Source of the DNA: Helicobacter sp.
GTDB taxonomy: Bacteria; Campylobacterota; Campylobacteria; Campylobacterales; Helicobacteraceae
Direction: 5' to 3'
Length of the DNA stretch: 19,757 nucleotides
Assembly (NCBI GenBank): GCA_022766795.1
Contig: JALEPE010000025.1
Span: forward strand, 1-19,757
Shown here: positions 5,100-14,031 of the stretch, piece by piece
Layout of the letters: each line of letters opens with the position of its first letter
Position numbering within the stretch: position 1 is the stretch's first letter
Translations under genes and position numbers: made by a program
Notes under the pieces: model-generated
Databases searched by the model: none
What the model was told of the DNA's origin: nothing
What the model saw: the letters and a program-made list of their open reading frames with translations, nothing else

Positions 5100-8018
5100 A
5101 TGCGGGATTATAAAGAAAAAGACTTAGAAAGCTTTATAGAAGCTTATTTGCTAGACAACAATCACTATATAAAACGAAGTAGCCAAGATTATGATAAAAA
5201 ATTGTGTATAGATAGTGCGTTGTTAGAAAGGTTTGTAGAATCCACACAGAGCCAAGACCTACAAAATCTTAAAAAACGCGTGGGGGACGATTATAAAAAG
5301 ATTTTTTTAGAGAAAGTGTCTGAACAAATCAAAAATAAAGGAATCGTGAAAGCCTTGCAAACTTTTGTAGAAGTGAGGGGCATAAGATTTCATCTCGCAT
5401 TTAATAAACCAAACACAGAGAGTAACCCTAAAAGCATAGAAAACTATCAGCAAAACATTCTTTCTATCGTGCGTCAGCTACATTTTAGCAGTGATACAAG
5501 TAGAGATTCTATTGATATGGCGGTTTTCTTAAATGGTGTGCCACTTATCACCTTAGAACTCAAAAACTTATTTACAAATCAAAATGTTTTTGACGCCATA
5601 GCGCAATACAAAAAGGATAGGAATCCAAACGAGCAATTTTTTAAAAATTGCATAGTGCATTTTGCTTTGGATTCCGACCTTTGCTTTATGACGACAAAGC
5701 TAGAAAAAGAAGCCACGCGTTTTTTGCCCTTTAATCAAGGGTTAAATCAAGGAAGCGGAGCAATAGGGATTCAAAATGGTGCGGGTAATCCACCAAGTAA
5801 AGATACAATGAAAACAGCGTATCTATGGGAACAAATCTTGCAAAAAGACACTTTGCTTTCTCTCCTTTTTGACTTCGTGCAGATTGTGAAAAAGGAGAAA
5901 GAGGAGCATATTATCTTTCCGCGCTATCATCAATTAGATTTGGTTACAAAACTCCTTAAAGACTGCAAAGAAAATGGCATAGGTGGGCGGTATCTAATCC
6001 AGCATAGCGCAGGGAGTGGCAAAAGTAACTCTATATCGTGGCTCGCGCATCATCTTGTGAGTTTGCATAAAGATAATAAAAATATCTTTGATAGCATTAT
6101 TGTTGTAACAGATAGAAGGGTTTTAGACGCTCAAATAAGGGAGAATGTCAAGGCTTTTTGCAATGATAAAAACCTAGTAGAAGCCATAACGCAAGGCAGT
6201 CGCCAACTCAAAAACGCACTAGAAGAGGGCAAAAAAATCATTATTACAACCATACAAAAATTTCCTTATATCTTAGATGAAATTGTAGAGTTAAAGAGCA
6301 AAACTTTCGCAATCATCATTGATGAAGCGCATTCTAGTCAAAGCGGAAGCAATGCGCAAAAACTAGGAGAAGTCATCAGGGATAGAAGTAATAAGGAAAT
6401 GGATAGCGAAGATGAAATCTTGCAAATCATAAAAAATAAAAAATTGCAGCCCAATGCCTCGTATTTTGCATTCACCGCTACGCCTAAGCCGAAAACTTTA
6501 GAAATGTTTGGAACATCTTGTGCAATTAATGGCACGCAAAAGTTTATTCCCTTTCATCTATATTCTATGAAACAAGCCATTGAGGAAGGATTTATTCTTG
6601 ATGTGCTAAGGGGATATACAACCTATAAAAGTTACTATAAAATCATTTCTTCTTTGGAGAATAATCCGCATTACGACAAAACAAAAGCAATGAAAAAGCT
6701 AAAAGCCTATGTGGAGAGCAACCCCGCAACGATTGAGAAAAAATCTCAATTAATGATTGAACATTTTTTTAGCTATTCCTATAAAAAAATCGGCACTAAA
6801 GCTAAAGCAATGGTAGTAACAGAAACGCGAGAAAAAGCGGTGCGATACTATTTTGCCTTTAAAAAATATTTAAAGCAACATTATCCAAACTTTAAGGCTA
6901 TTGTGGCGTTTTCTGATACAATCAATATTGATGGGGAAATTTATGATGAAAGTGGGTTAAATGGCTTTTTAGAATCTGCATTAAAAAATGAATTTAAAAA
7001 AGATGATTATAAATTTTTAATTGTAGCAAACAAATACCAAACAGGTTTTGATGAGCCACTTTTGCATACAATGTATGTAGATAAAAAATTAAGTGGCGTG
7101 AGTGCGGTGCAAACTCTCTCAAGATTGAATAGGATTTGCAAAAACAAAGAGGATACTTGTGTGCTAGATTTTGCAAACACGCACGAGGACATTGCAGAAG
7201 CGTTTAACGCATTTTATGAGCAAACATATTTAGGAGAACCCACAAATATTGATAGAATCTTTGATTTAAAGACGAATCTCAATGCATATGGAATCTATAC
7301 AGAAAACGAGCTAAATGCCTTTGTGGAAGCTATTTTAAGAGGAGAAAAAGAAGATAAGATTCACTCTAGGCTAGATATAATGGCACAGCGATTCTCCCAA
7401 AAGAGCGATGAGGAGAAAGAGGGATTTTATAGCAAGGCAAAAACTTATCTTAAAGATTATTCTTTTTTAGCGCAGATTCTGCCATTTGAGGATATTGAGC
7501 TAGAAAAACTCTATATTTTACTTAAAAAACTCATTAGCAAAATCATTCCTCCAAAGAGCGAGGATTTGGCAAGGGGGATTTTGGATAATGTAGATTTTGA
7601 GAGCTATCGCATACTGCTTGATAAGAGACAAGATATAATCCTTAGTGGAAAGGGGAAACTAAGCCCATCAAAAGCAAATGGTTCTAGCAAAACTAAAGAA
7701 TCGGAGCTAGAGGAACTTGCAAATATTGTTAGGGAATTTAACGAAAGGTATGGAAGCATAGATTTTGGCGAGAGCGATAAAGTAAGTAGAATCCTTTATA
7801 ACATTAAAGAAGACATTGCAAAAGACGAGATGTTTTTGGATTCTTTGGGGGATTCTGATATGCAAAATTTGCGGATTGAATTTAATGAAATATTTAATAA
7901 AAAATACCAAAATATTGTCAATACAGATTTCACACTTTATCAACAGCTAAATGACAACAAAGATTTTAGAGAGAGGATTGCTCAAGCAATCTTTAATATG
8001 CTATGCATAAGCGCATAG
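5100..8018 (+). CDS. hsdR: Type I restriction-modification endonuclease/translocase subunit (HsdR)
   Basis: The motor and nuclease subunit of the type I complex cleaves unmethylated DNA after ATP-driven translocation. The N-terminal PD-(D/E)xK nuclease has D139, then E153 and K155 (TLELKN), with a downstream Q-rich AIAQYKKDRN stretch. The SF2 helicase core follows: Walker A AGSGKS at residues 304-309, DEAH at 408-411, FTATPKPKT as motif III, then TGFDEP and LSRLNR in the second RecA lobe. The C-terminal helical region is present. At 972 residues it is full length for the family. It starts two bases after the hsdS stop, so the genes are co-transcribed. No break is seen. Confidence 0.95.
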   Translation: MRDYKEKDLESFIEAYLLDNNHYIKRSSQDYDKKLCIDSALLERFVESTQSQDLQNLKKRVGDDYKKIFLEKVSEQIKNKGIVKALQTFVEVRGIRFHLAFNKPNTESNPKSIENYQQNILSIVRQLHFSSDTSRDSIDMAVFLNGVPLITLELKNLFTNQNVFDAIAQYKKDRNPNEQFFKNCIVHFALDSDLCFMTTKLEKEATRFLPFNQGLNQGSGAIGIQNGAGNPPSKDTMKTAYLWEQILQKDTLLSLLFDFVQIVKKEKEEHIIFPRYHQLDLVTKLLKDCKENGIGGRYLIQHSAGSGKSNSISWLAHHLVSLHKDNKNIFDSIIVVTDRRVLDAQIRENVKAFCNDKNLVEAITQGSRQLKNALEEGKKIIITTIQKFPYILDEIVELKSKTFAIIIDEAHSSQSGSNAQKLGEVIRDRSNKEMDSEDEILQIIKNKKLQPNASYFAFTATPKPKTLEMFGTSCAINGTQKFIPFHLYSMKQAIEEGFILDVLRGYTTYKSYYKIISSLENNPHYDKTKAMKKLKAYVESNPATIEKKSQLMIEHFFSYSYKKIGTKAKAMVVTETREKAVRYYFAFKKYLKQHYPNFKAIVAFSDTINIDGEIYDESGLNGFLESALKNEFKKDDYKFLIVANKYQTGFDEPLLHTMYVDKKLSGVSAVQTLSRLNRICKNKEDTCVLDFANTHEDIAEAFNAFYEQTYLGEPTNIDRIFDLKTNLNAYGIYTENELNAFVEAILRGEKEDKIHSRLDIMAQRFSQKSDEEKEGFYSKAKTYLKDYSFLAQILPFEDIELEKLYILLKKLISKIIPPKSEDLARGILDNVDFESYRILLDKRQDIILSGKGKLSPSKANGSSKTKESELEELANIVREFNERYGSIDFGESDKVSRILYNIKEDIAKDEMFLDSLGDSDMQNLRIEFNEIFNKKYQNIVNTDFTLYQQLNDNKDFRERIAQAIFNMLCISA

Positions 8019-8029
8019 AAATGTTTTGC

Positions 8030-8055
8030 GATTCTATTGTAAGCATTGTAGAATC
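8030..8055. terminator. Inverted repeat between convergent hsdR and pseF
   Basis: GATTCTA (8030-8036) and TAGAATC (8049-8055) flank a 12-base loop exactly between the two convergent gene ends. It could act as a weak bidirectional terminator, but there is no T-run on either strand. Confidence 0.3.
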
Positions 8056-8790
8056 CTAACAATCTTGGTTTAAACATTTAAATTTAAGCTCTGCAAGTTT
8101 CCAATCCTCTAGCGTGTCAATATCTTGCACACGCATAGGGGGTAGCACGATACTTATAGAATCCTCAAAGATATTTTCACGATTCCACCAAGTTTGCGCG
8201 GTAGCGAAGTAAAATTGCCCCGCATCGTGGTAGATTTTCTCTAAATCTTGTGAGCGTTTAGCAAAATGCTCTTTAAAAAGCATTGCATTTTTGCCCTCTT
8301 GAATGCTAAAGGCGCGGAAGGGAGAGTAATCATACTCCACCGCGCTAAAGCAGTAGCACCCCTGTGCCTCCTCTTTTGCCCTTTGTAATGCGCTTTGCAA
8401 AGTGTGGAAATCCAGCAATGGTGCGGTGGCATACAAGCAGCACACCCAAATTTGTGTGGTGTCAAGCAATGCATTAGAATCGCCATCCTCGCCCATTGCA
8501 AAAAATGTCGGCAACAAATCTATCGCGTGGAGTATCACCTCACGCGTTCCTGTGTAATCATCGCTTAAATGTGTCGGGCGGCAAATCACCCCTGCTCCGT
8601 AATCTATGGCGATTTTTGAAATCTCTAAATCCTCTGTGGAGACTAAAATAGCATCAAAGATTCCGCTTTTTTTTGCAATTTGAATGCTATGGGCTAACAT
8701 TGGGATTCCGCAAAACTCTTTAATGTTTTTTCTAGGAATCCTCTTGCTCCCACCTCGCGCAGGGATAATGCAAATACATTTAGACTGCAT
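8056..8790 (-). CDS. pseF: CMP-pseudaminic acid synthetase (pseudaminic acid cytidylyltransferase)
   Basis: PseF activates pseudaminic acid with CTP to CMP-pseudaminic acid, the donor for flagellin glycosylation. The N-terminal nucleotide-binding motif IPARGGSKRIPRKNI and the MLAHSI stretch mark a sialic-acid-synthetase-type cytidylyltransferase. The YHDAGQFYFA and VQDIDTLEDW segments match known PseF proteins. I chose the ATG at 8790 because AAAAAGG lies six bases before it and the product (244 residues) starts near the family N-terminus. An in-frame ATG at 8811 would add seven residues. It overlaps the end of pseC by 11 bases. Confidence 0.88.
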   Translation of the reverse strand: MQSKCICIIPARGGSKRIPRKNIKEFCGIPMLAHSIQIAKKSGIFDAILVSTEDLEISKIAIDYGAGVICRPTHLSDDYTGTREVILHAIDLLPTFFAMGEDGDSNALLDTTQIWVCCLYATAPLLDFHTLQSALQRAKEEAQGCYCFSAVEYDYSPFRAFSIQEGKNAMLFKEHFAKRSQDLEKIYHDAGQFYFATAQTWWNRENIFEDSISIVLPPMRVQDIDTLEDWKLAELKFKCLNQDC

Positions 8791-9952
8791 TGCACACCTT
8801 TTTGGCAACATTTTCTCTTAGTAAGGTAATCACTTTTTGTTGCTCTTGTTCGCTTAAAGTTGGGAAAAGTGGCAGGGAAATTGCGTTTTTATAATAGGAT
8901 TCTGCAACTTTAAAGTCTCCCTTTTTGAATCCGAATTTTTTATAAAAAGGTTGCAAGTGAATCGGGATATAATGTACTTGCACCCCGATTCTGGCCGCTT
9001 GAAGTTTTGCAAACAATTCTTTGCGCGTAATTCCGCTTTTTTTGGTTAGCACAATCACATAGAGGTGAAATGCGCTGTAATTATAGGACGCAACAAAAGG
9101 TGTAATCAGCTCCAAATCCCTCAAGTTTTCGTTATAGGTTTTTACAAGTGCATTGCGTGTGCGCACATAATCCTCTAGCCGTGAGAGTTGCGAGATTCCA
9201 AGTGTAGCGTGCAACTCACTTAAGCGGTAATTAAAGCCTAGCATTTGTTGTTCATAATACCAAGCTCCTTGTGTCTTGCGCTTCAAGTCTGCAGAATCCT
9301 TTGTGATTCCGTGACTTTTTAGCATTTGCATTTTTTTAGCAAGTTTAGGTGAATTTGTTGTTGCGATTCCACCCTCTGCGGAAGTGATGATTTTTACCGG
9401 GTGGAAGCTAAAAATCGTAATATCGCTAAACTTACAACAACCAATGGGAAATTCGCCATAACTCCCGCCAAGCGCGTGAGAAGCATCCTCAATGACTTTA
9501 AATTGATAGATTCTGCTTAAGATTCTAATGGATTCCATATCACAGCTTTGCCCTGCAAAATGCACCGCTACAAGCACCTTTGGAAGTCTGTGTTTGGGGG
9601 TAGATTTTAGCTTTTTTTCTAGCTTTTCTGCGTCTAAGTTGTAGGTTTGCGGATTTATATCTACAAAATCCACTTTTGCGCCGCAATAGATTCCGCAATT
9701 CGCACTCGCCACGAAGCTATTGGGTGTCGTCCATAAATAATCCCCTTTGCCCAAGCCTAGAGCAAGGGCGGCACAATGCAATGCGGAAGTTGCGCTATTG
9801 AAACTCACACCAAATTGTGCGCCCACTTTACTTGCTACCTTTTCTTCAAACTCTTGTGCTTTAGGTCCTTGCGTAATCAAGGGAGACTTAAGGGCTTCTA
9901 CAACAGTGTCAATATCGGATTGTGTAATTTCTTGTTTGCCATAGGGAATCAT
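8780..9952 (-). CDS. pseC: UDP-4-amino-4,6-dideoxy-N-acetyl-beta-L-altrosamine transaminase
   Basis: PseC is a PLP-dependent sugar aminotransferase of the DegT/DnrJ/EryC1 family. It converts the 4-keto product of PseB to the 4-amino sugar in pseudaminic acid synthesis. Visible features are the EDASHALGG motif (D156 contacts the PLP ring), the Schiff-base lysine K187 in FHPVKIITSAEGG, and the N-terminal IPYGKQEI typical of PseC. The start at 9952 is chosen because it overlaps the pseB stop as ATGA. An upstream ATG at 9988 would add 12 residues that only repeat the pseB coding end in another frame. The product has 390 residues, normal for the family. Confidence 0.92.
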   Translation of the reverse strand: MIPYGKQEITQSDIDTVVEALKSPLITQGPKAQEFEEKVASKVGAQFGVSFNSATSALHCAALALGLGKGDYLWTTPNSFVASANCGIYCGAKVDFVDINPQTYNLDAEKLEKKLKSTPKHRLPKVLVAVHFAGQSCDMESIRILSRIYQFKVIEDASHALGGSYGEFPIGCCKFSDITIFSFHPVKIITSAEGGIATTNSPKLAKKMQMLKSHGITKDSADLKRKTQGAWYYEQQMLGFNYRLSELHATLGISQLSRLEDYVRTRNALVKTYNENLRDLELITPFVASYNYSAFHLYVIVLTKKSGITRKELFAKLQAARIGVQVHYIPIHLQPFYKKFGFKKGDFKVAESYYKNAISLPLFPTLSEQEQQKVITLLRENVAKKVCNAV

Positions 9953-10935
9953 CGCAACAGCTCCAAAAACTCTGCGTGGCTTAACCATTGTTTATTTGTG
10001 CCAGAATCATAAGAAAACCCTCGCGGAACAAGCTTTCCACTCTCGCCAAGAGCGTTTTTGCTAAAGTCAGTGATGAAGTTAAATTGAATCGTGGGGGCAA
10101 TCACATAATAATCGCTAAACTCGTAAGTAATATGGCTATCATCGCTTGGACACATTGTCTCGTGGATTTTTTCACCCGGTCGGATTCCGATAATTTTATG
10201 GGGCAAGTTTGGAGCTAGAGCCTTTGCCACTTCTACCATTTTCATTGATGGAATCTTAGGAACGAAAGTCTCCCCGCCTTTCATTCGCTCAAAGTTTTTC
10301 AAGACGAAATCCACGCCTTGTTGCAAGGTAATCATAAAGCGCGTCATTTCAATATCTGTAATGGGCAATTCTTTCGCCCCCTCCGCAATCAATTTTTGAA
10401 AAAATGGCACAACCGAACCGCGTGAGCCAATGACATTACCATAACGCACGACAGAAAAACGCGTCTTGCGCATCCCTGCAATATTGTTTGCCGCAATGAA
10501 AAGCTTATCACTTGCTAATTTTGTCGCCCCATAGAGATTAATAGGGTTTGCCGCCTTATCGGTGGAAAGCGCAATAACTTTTGAGATTCCATTTGCTAGG
10601 GCTGCACTAATCACATTTTGCGCGCCATAAATGTTTGTTTTAATGCACTCTGTGGGATTGTATTCTGCAGCGGGGACTTGTTTAAGCGCAGCGGCGTGGA
10701 TAATATAATCTATTCCTATGGTGGCTTCTTTTAATCGGCTTTCATCGCGCACATCACCTAAAAAATACCGCATACAAGGCGCGTTGTAAGTTTGTGCCAT
10801 TTCAAATTGCTTCAACTCATCACGCGAAAAAATAACGATTTTTTTGGGCTTATACCGCTCCAACAAGGTTTTAGTGTAGCATTTACCAAAACTCCCTGTC
10901 CCACCTGTGATTAAAATGCTTTTATCGTTAAACAT
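9949..10935 (-). CDS. pseB: UDP-N-acetylglucosamine 4,6-dehydratase (inverting)
   Basis: PseB (FlaA1 type) performs the first step of pseudaminic acid synthesis: C6 dehydration with C5 inversion of UDP-GlcNAc. It is a short-chain dehydrogenase-type enzyme. The NADP-binding GGTGSFG is at residues 11-17. Catalytic T125-D126-K127 lies within LSTDKAANP, and Y135 and K139 within YGATK. At 328 residues it has the usual length. AAAGGA lies five bases upstream of the ATG, and a perfect TATAAT is further upstream (10964-10969). It is the first gene of a pseB-pseC-pseF operon in which every junction overlaps. The other pathway genes (pseH, pseG, pseI) are not in this window. Confidence 0.95.
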   Translation of the reverse strand: MFNDKSILITGGTGSFGKCYTKTLLERYKPKKIVIFSRDELKQFEMAQTYNAPCMRYFLGDVRDESRLKEATIGIDYIIHAAALKQVPAAEYNPTECIKTNIYGAQNVISAALANGISKVIALSTDKAANPINLYGATKLASDKLFIAANNIAGMRKTRFSVVRYGNVIGSRGSVVPFFQKLIAEGAKELPITDIEMTRFMITLQQGVDFVLKNFERMKGGETFVPKIPSMKMVEVAKALAPNLPHKIIGIRPGEKIHETMCPSDDSHITYEFSDYYVIAPTIQFNFITDFSKNALGESGKLVPRGFSYDSGTNKQWLSHAEFLELLR

Positions 10936-10963
10936 AGGAATCCTTTGTGCAAAAATTGCAGGA

Positions 10964-10969
10964 ATTATA
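10964..10969 (-). promoter_or_regulatory. -10 element of the pseBCF operon
   Basis: On the minus strand this reads TATAAT, preceded by TTGC, about 29 bases before the pseB start. It is a perfect sigma70 -10. No flagellar sigma54 or sigma28 promoter is evident. Confidence 0.6.
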
Positions 10970-11036
10970 GCAAGTAATGGCTTTATTAAGGTTTTCTAGC
11001 ATAAAATTTTAATAAATTTTAAATATTTGGAAATGT

Positions 11037-12302
11037 ATGAGGACAATACGAAAAATTTGCGCGTTAGTATTGTTTTGTTGGGTTGGAATTGCTAATGCAA
11101 CTCCGCAAGATTTAAAAGAATTAGTGCAAAATGTCGCGCAAAATCCACTTTTTCTAGCCAAAGATTCTCAAACACAAGCTTTAAAAAAAGAAAAAGAGGC
11201 ATTATATAACGAATATTTACCTAAAGTTGCGTTAGGGTATGCTTATCAATCTACGACAAATCCCGATATTTTTTATCCTACGCGCGTAGATGGAGCGTTT
11301 TTAGAAGCGCAATGGGTGGTATTTGACGGATTGAAGCGAGAAGGGAAGTTTGATATTGCTAATTATAAATTAAAAGCTAAAGAATCAGAGAAACAAAGCA
11401 CAAAAGAGCAAATACAACTAAAAATTATCCAAGCATATTTCAGCGCACTAAGTGTGGAGAGCCGTTTGCTGGCATTGGACAATCAACAAAAGGAATTACA
11501 AGAGAGTATTTATAAATACCAAAGATTCTATGATGTGGGCTTAGCCAGTTTAGATACATTAGAAGCTATTAAAGCACAGAGCTATAAAAACTCTTATGAT
11601 ACTGAATCGGCAAAAACCACTCTAAAAGCATATTTAGAGGAGCTTTCATTGCTTAGTGGTATAGAAGTTTCATCGCTCAATGCCCGCGCAAAATTACAAG
11701 AAGTCTCCACTGCAACTCCGCAAAAAACGCGGCAAGACTTGCAAGCAAATTTCTATTTAACAAAGGCTATGGAGAGTATGGAATCGCAATACACTTATCT
11801 GCCGACAATCACTCTAAGTAACCGCTACACGCGCTATAATTATAGTGGGTTTAATATCCCTGCTTTGCCTTTTCCATTCACAATGGATATACCAAATTAT
11901 CAAAATATTTTTGGCGTTACGATTCGTTTTACACTCTTTGATAGCTTTGCCACATTAAAAGCGCAAGAAAGCGCAAGATTAAATGCGCTTGCGTCAAACT
12001 TTGAATATGCTTATTTAAAAGATTCACAAAATCGTGAGTTAATTATCGCAAAAGAAGCATTAAAAAGCGCGAAAGAAAAAATTAGCTGGGCGGATTCTGG
12101 TGTTAAATCCGCGTCCATTGCCTATTCTTATGCAAAAGAAAAATTTAACGCGCAACTCATTGATTATACGCAGTATTTAAATGCATTGAGTGCGCTTTTA
12201 AATGCGCAAAGTTTTTATGATGCCGCGCGGTTTGATTATGAGATTAAAAAGGCGGAATTTCTTTATAAAAATGGAGATGTGCTAGCGGACTTTGTGGATT
12301 AA
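11037..12302 (+). CDS. TolC-family outer membrane efflux protein
   Basis: The outer membrane channel of a tripartite efflux pump. The N-terminus has a signal peptide (basic MRTIRK, hydrophobic core, cleavage after A21 in ANA-TPQ). The mature part shows the long helical heptad-like repeats of the outer membrane efflux family, with a first beta-segment ending VVFDGLKREGK and a second around YTRYNYSGF to IRFTLFDSFATLKAQESA. At 421 residues the length is normal. In H. pylori the equivalent (hefA) is followed directly by adaptor and pump genes. Here those genes lie 3.7 kb downstream at 16006, separated by a minus-strand restriction locus. GGAA before the ATG gives a weak ribosome site. Confidence 0.88.
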   Translation: MRTIRKICALVLFCWVGIANATPQDLKELVQNVAQNPLFLAKDSQTQALKKEKEALYNEYLPKVALGYAYQSTTNPDIFYPTRVDGAFLEAQWVVFDGLKREGKFDIANYKLKAKESEKQSTKEQIQLKIIQAYFSALSVESRLLALDNQQKELQESIYKYQRFYDVGLASLDTLEAIKAQSYKNSYDTESAKTTLKAYLEELSLLSGIEVSSLNARAKLQEVSTATPQKTRQDLQANFYLTKAMESMESQYTYLPTITLSNRYTRYNYSGFNIPALPFPFTMDIPNYQNIFGVTIRFTLFDSFATLKAQESARLNALASNFEYAYLKDSQNRELIIAKEALKSAKEKISWADSGVKSASIAYSYAKEKFNAQLIDYTQYLNALSALLNAQSFYDAARFDYEIKKAEFLYKNGDVLADFVD

Positions 12303-12309
12303 AGTTAAA

Positions 12310-13467
12310 TTATGTTTTTGTTACTTGTTTGCAAGCCTTTAGTTTTTTGTCATTCCACAACGCTGCATTTTTGATACTTTCTTTTTGGATTGCTTTAATA
12401 AAAGATTCCATAAAATCAAAAGCAATTTCGCCATTGGCGTGAGTTGGGAGAGAGATAAACATTTTACTAGCGATTTCTCGATTAAATTTATTTGCATAAT
12501 TGAATCTATGTTCACTTGATTTTCTAAAAACTGCTACAAAATAAAGCAAGGTGAGTTGATTCCATTTATCAACGCAAGAAAGTGGATAAAGTCCTTGTAT
12601 GTGAGAATATCCTATAAAATCTCTAGGTTGGTAAAAAATTCCTTCGGAAGTTGTGGTGTCGCTATAAGTTATCATATTGCCTTTTTCTGTCGGTTCTAAA
12701 TCTACATATCCACTAACACCGTTATTCAAGCTAGAGTTTGTAACAACAGGAATCTTGTCTTTGCTTTGAAATAAGGTAGAATTTGTCATTTTATAGGCTT
12801 TAGTTGGTTTTATTTTAAACAAATCGCCGATTCTAAACTCACGCCATTGTATAGAATTTGTTTCTTTAAAGTTAAGATAATTAGCGTAGTTAAATACCCC
12901 CCCACCGAATTTTAACGCATTGTAATAGGTTATGAGCTTTTGTACGTGGTTTTTCTCAATATTTTTAATAAAAGATTCCATAAGTGAAAAGTTTGGATTT
13001 CCGTTAGAATCTTTTGGCAATAGAATTATATGTTTTTCTAGGCTGTTTTGTCTGTATTGCTTCTCATATCCCCATTGATTTTTATCTTTATTGATAATAG
13101 TGCTAATAAATAACAAGCTTGCTCTGTCTAGTTTGATTTTAGATTCTAAAACTAAAACATTATCATCACAACAAAAAGGCTCAATATGCACAAATGAATT
13201 ACAAAACATGTCTATTGTTATAGCATTACTAAAAACTTTTTGATTTTTATTGCTTATGTATTCTTTTACTCCTTTGTTATACTCCCCTGCGGTTACTAAT
13301 GGATAATCCCCAAAAATTCTATCTGCTTTTGTAAGTCTAGCTCCTCTTGTGTATGTAAATAAATCTGTAAGTTTGAACTTGCCCCATTCGCATTGTAGCC
13401 CATTTAAAAGATTGTGTGCTATTTCCATAATAGCACCTTGAATAAAATTCTTGCATTCTTTATCCAA
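12310..13467 (-). CDS. Specificity-subunit modules 2 and 3 of a BcgI-like restriction system (downstream of poly-G)
   Basis: This frame carries two target-recognition modules. Module 2 runs from WGKFKLTDLF (about 13386) to a LLPKDSNG..FSLMESFIKNI helix. Module 3 runs from WREFRIGDLFKI (about 12846) to LPTHANG..FDFMESFIKAI. Each is a recognition domain plus spacer helix of the type found in type I S and BcgI B subunits. It joins module 1 (13516-14031) in one frame only if the poly-G tract has 17 bases (or 14 or 20). At the observed 18 it is out of frame. It may still be made separately from an internal ATG at 13428, which has AAGG seven bases upstream, or from the TTG at 13467. Its end faces the TolC gene end seven bases away. 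Confidence 0.75.
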   Translation of the reverse strand: MDKECKNFIQGAIMEIAHNLLNGLQCEWGKFKLTDLFTYTRGARLTKADRIFGDYPLVTAGEYNKGVKEYISNKNQKVFSNAITIDMFCNSFVHIEPFCCDDNVLVLESKIKLDRASLLFISTIINKDKNQWGYEKQYRQNSLEKHIILLPKDSNGNPNFSLMESFIKNIEKNHVQKLITYYNALKFGGGVFNYANYLNFKETNSIQWREFRIGDLFKIKPTKAYKMTNSTLFQSKDKIPVVTNSSLNNGVSGYVDLEPTEKGNMITYSDTTTSEGIFYQPRDFIGYSHIQGLYPLSCVDKWNQLTLLYFVAVFRKSSEHRFNYANKFNREIASKMFISLPTHANGEIAFDFMESFIKAIQKESIKNAALWNDKKLKACKQVTKT

Positions 13468-13486
13468 AGCGCAAGCAAAAGAAAGG

Positions 13487-14031
13487 CTAAATGGGTTCCC
13501 CCCCCCCCCCCCCCCTATTTAATAGCGCGCGATAAGTTTTAAGCAATTTTTCTAATTTTGCTTGACTTTGTTTGATATAAGATTCCATAAATTGCCAATC
13601 AATATCGCCATTAGAATTCATAGGAAGTTTGATTGATTCTTGTTTTAAATCACTGCTTGATATCTGGTCTGCAAAAATGCCTTTAAAAGATACCTTAAAA
13701 ATATTTACCAAAAACAATCCACTAAAAATATTAAGTGTATAATTTTTTGGCTTCAAAGAATGGACTTTCATATCTAAACTAGCTTTGTATGGGTGATAAA
13801 AACAAGTTCCTAAAAATGAAAATGAAATAAAATTTTCGTTAATCCTATAATCTTTAGAATCTATATATTCAAAATATCCTTGTATTCCGTTATTTATGCC
13901 TTTTACAGAGATTCTAGGTGTTTTACCAGCTATTAAATCTTTTGTTTGACAGTAGCACCTGTTCCAATCTCAAACCATTCACTAAGCTTAAATTCTTTCC
14001 ATTTTGAAGTATCTAAAATATGGTTATTCAT
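13487..14031 (-). pseudogene. Specificity-subunit module 1, frameshifted and poly-G terminated
   Basis: The gene starts at the ATG at 14031, which overlaps the stop of the nuclease/methylase gene (shared ATGAATAA, 14024-14031). It reads 32 codons (from WKEFKLSEWFEIGTG) to a TAA at 13933-13935. A missing A near 13940-13943 breaks the frame; with it restored, the sequence continues KDLIAGKTPRISVKGI and then a complete module ending LPMNSNGDIDWQFMESYIKQ and a coiled coil. The poly-G tract follows, and at 18 G the frame ends four codons past it with EPI and a stop. Module 1 resembles modules 2 and 3. The piece from 13771 down could be translated on its own from an internal ATG. As it stands, module 1 is doubly inactivated. 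Confidence 0.7.
13498..13515 (-). repeat. 18-base poly-G tract (phase-variation switch)
   Basis: Eighteen consecutive C on the + strand are eighteen G in the coding sense, between modules 1 and 2 of the specificity gene. Long G tracts in Helicobacter and Campylobacter genes slip during replication and switch genes on and off. Length 17 would join the modules in frame (...R-G5-NPFSLSF...). Length 18, seen here, stops after EPI. Confidence 0.9.

Noticed and set aside
9953..9988. Upstream start for pseC giving 12 extra residues
   Set aside because: The extra residues lie entirely in the pseB coding end. The ATG at 9952 overlaps the pseB stop as ATGA and matches the family N-terminus.
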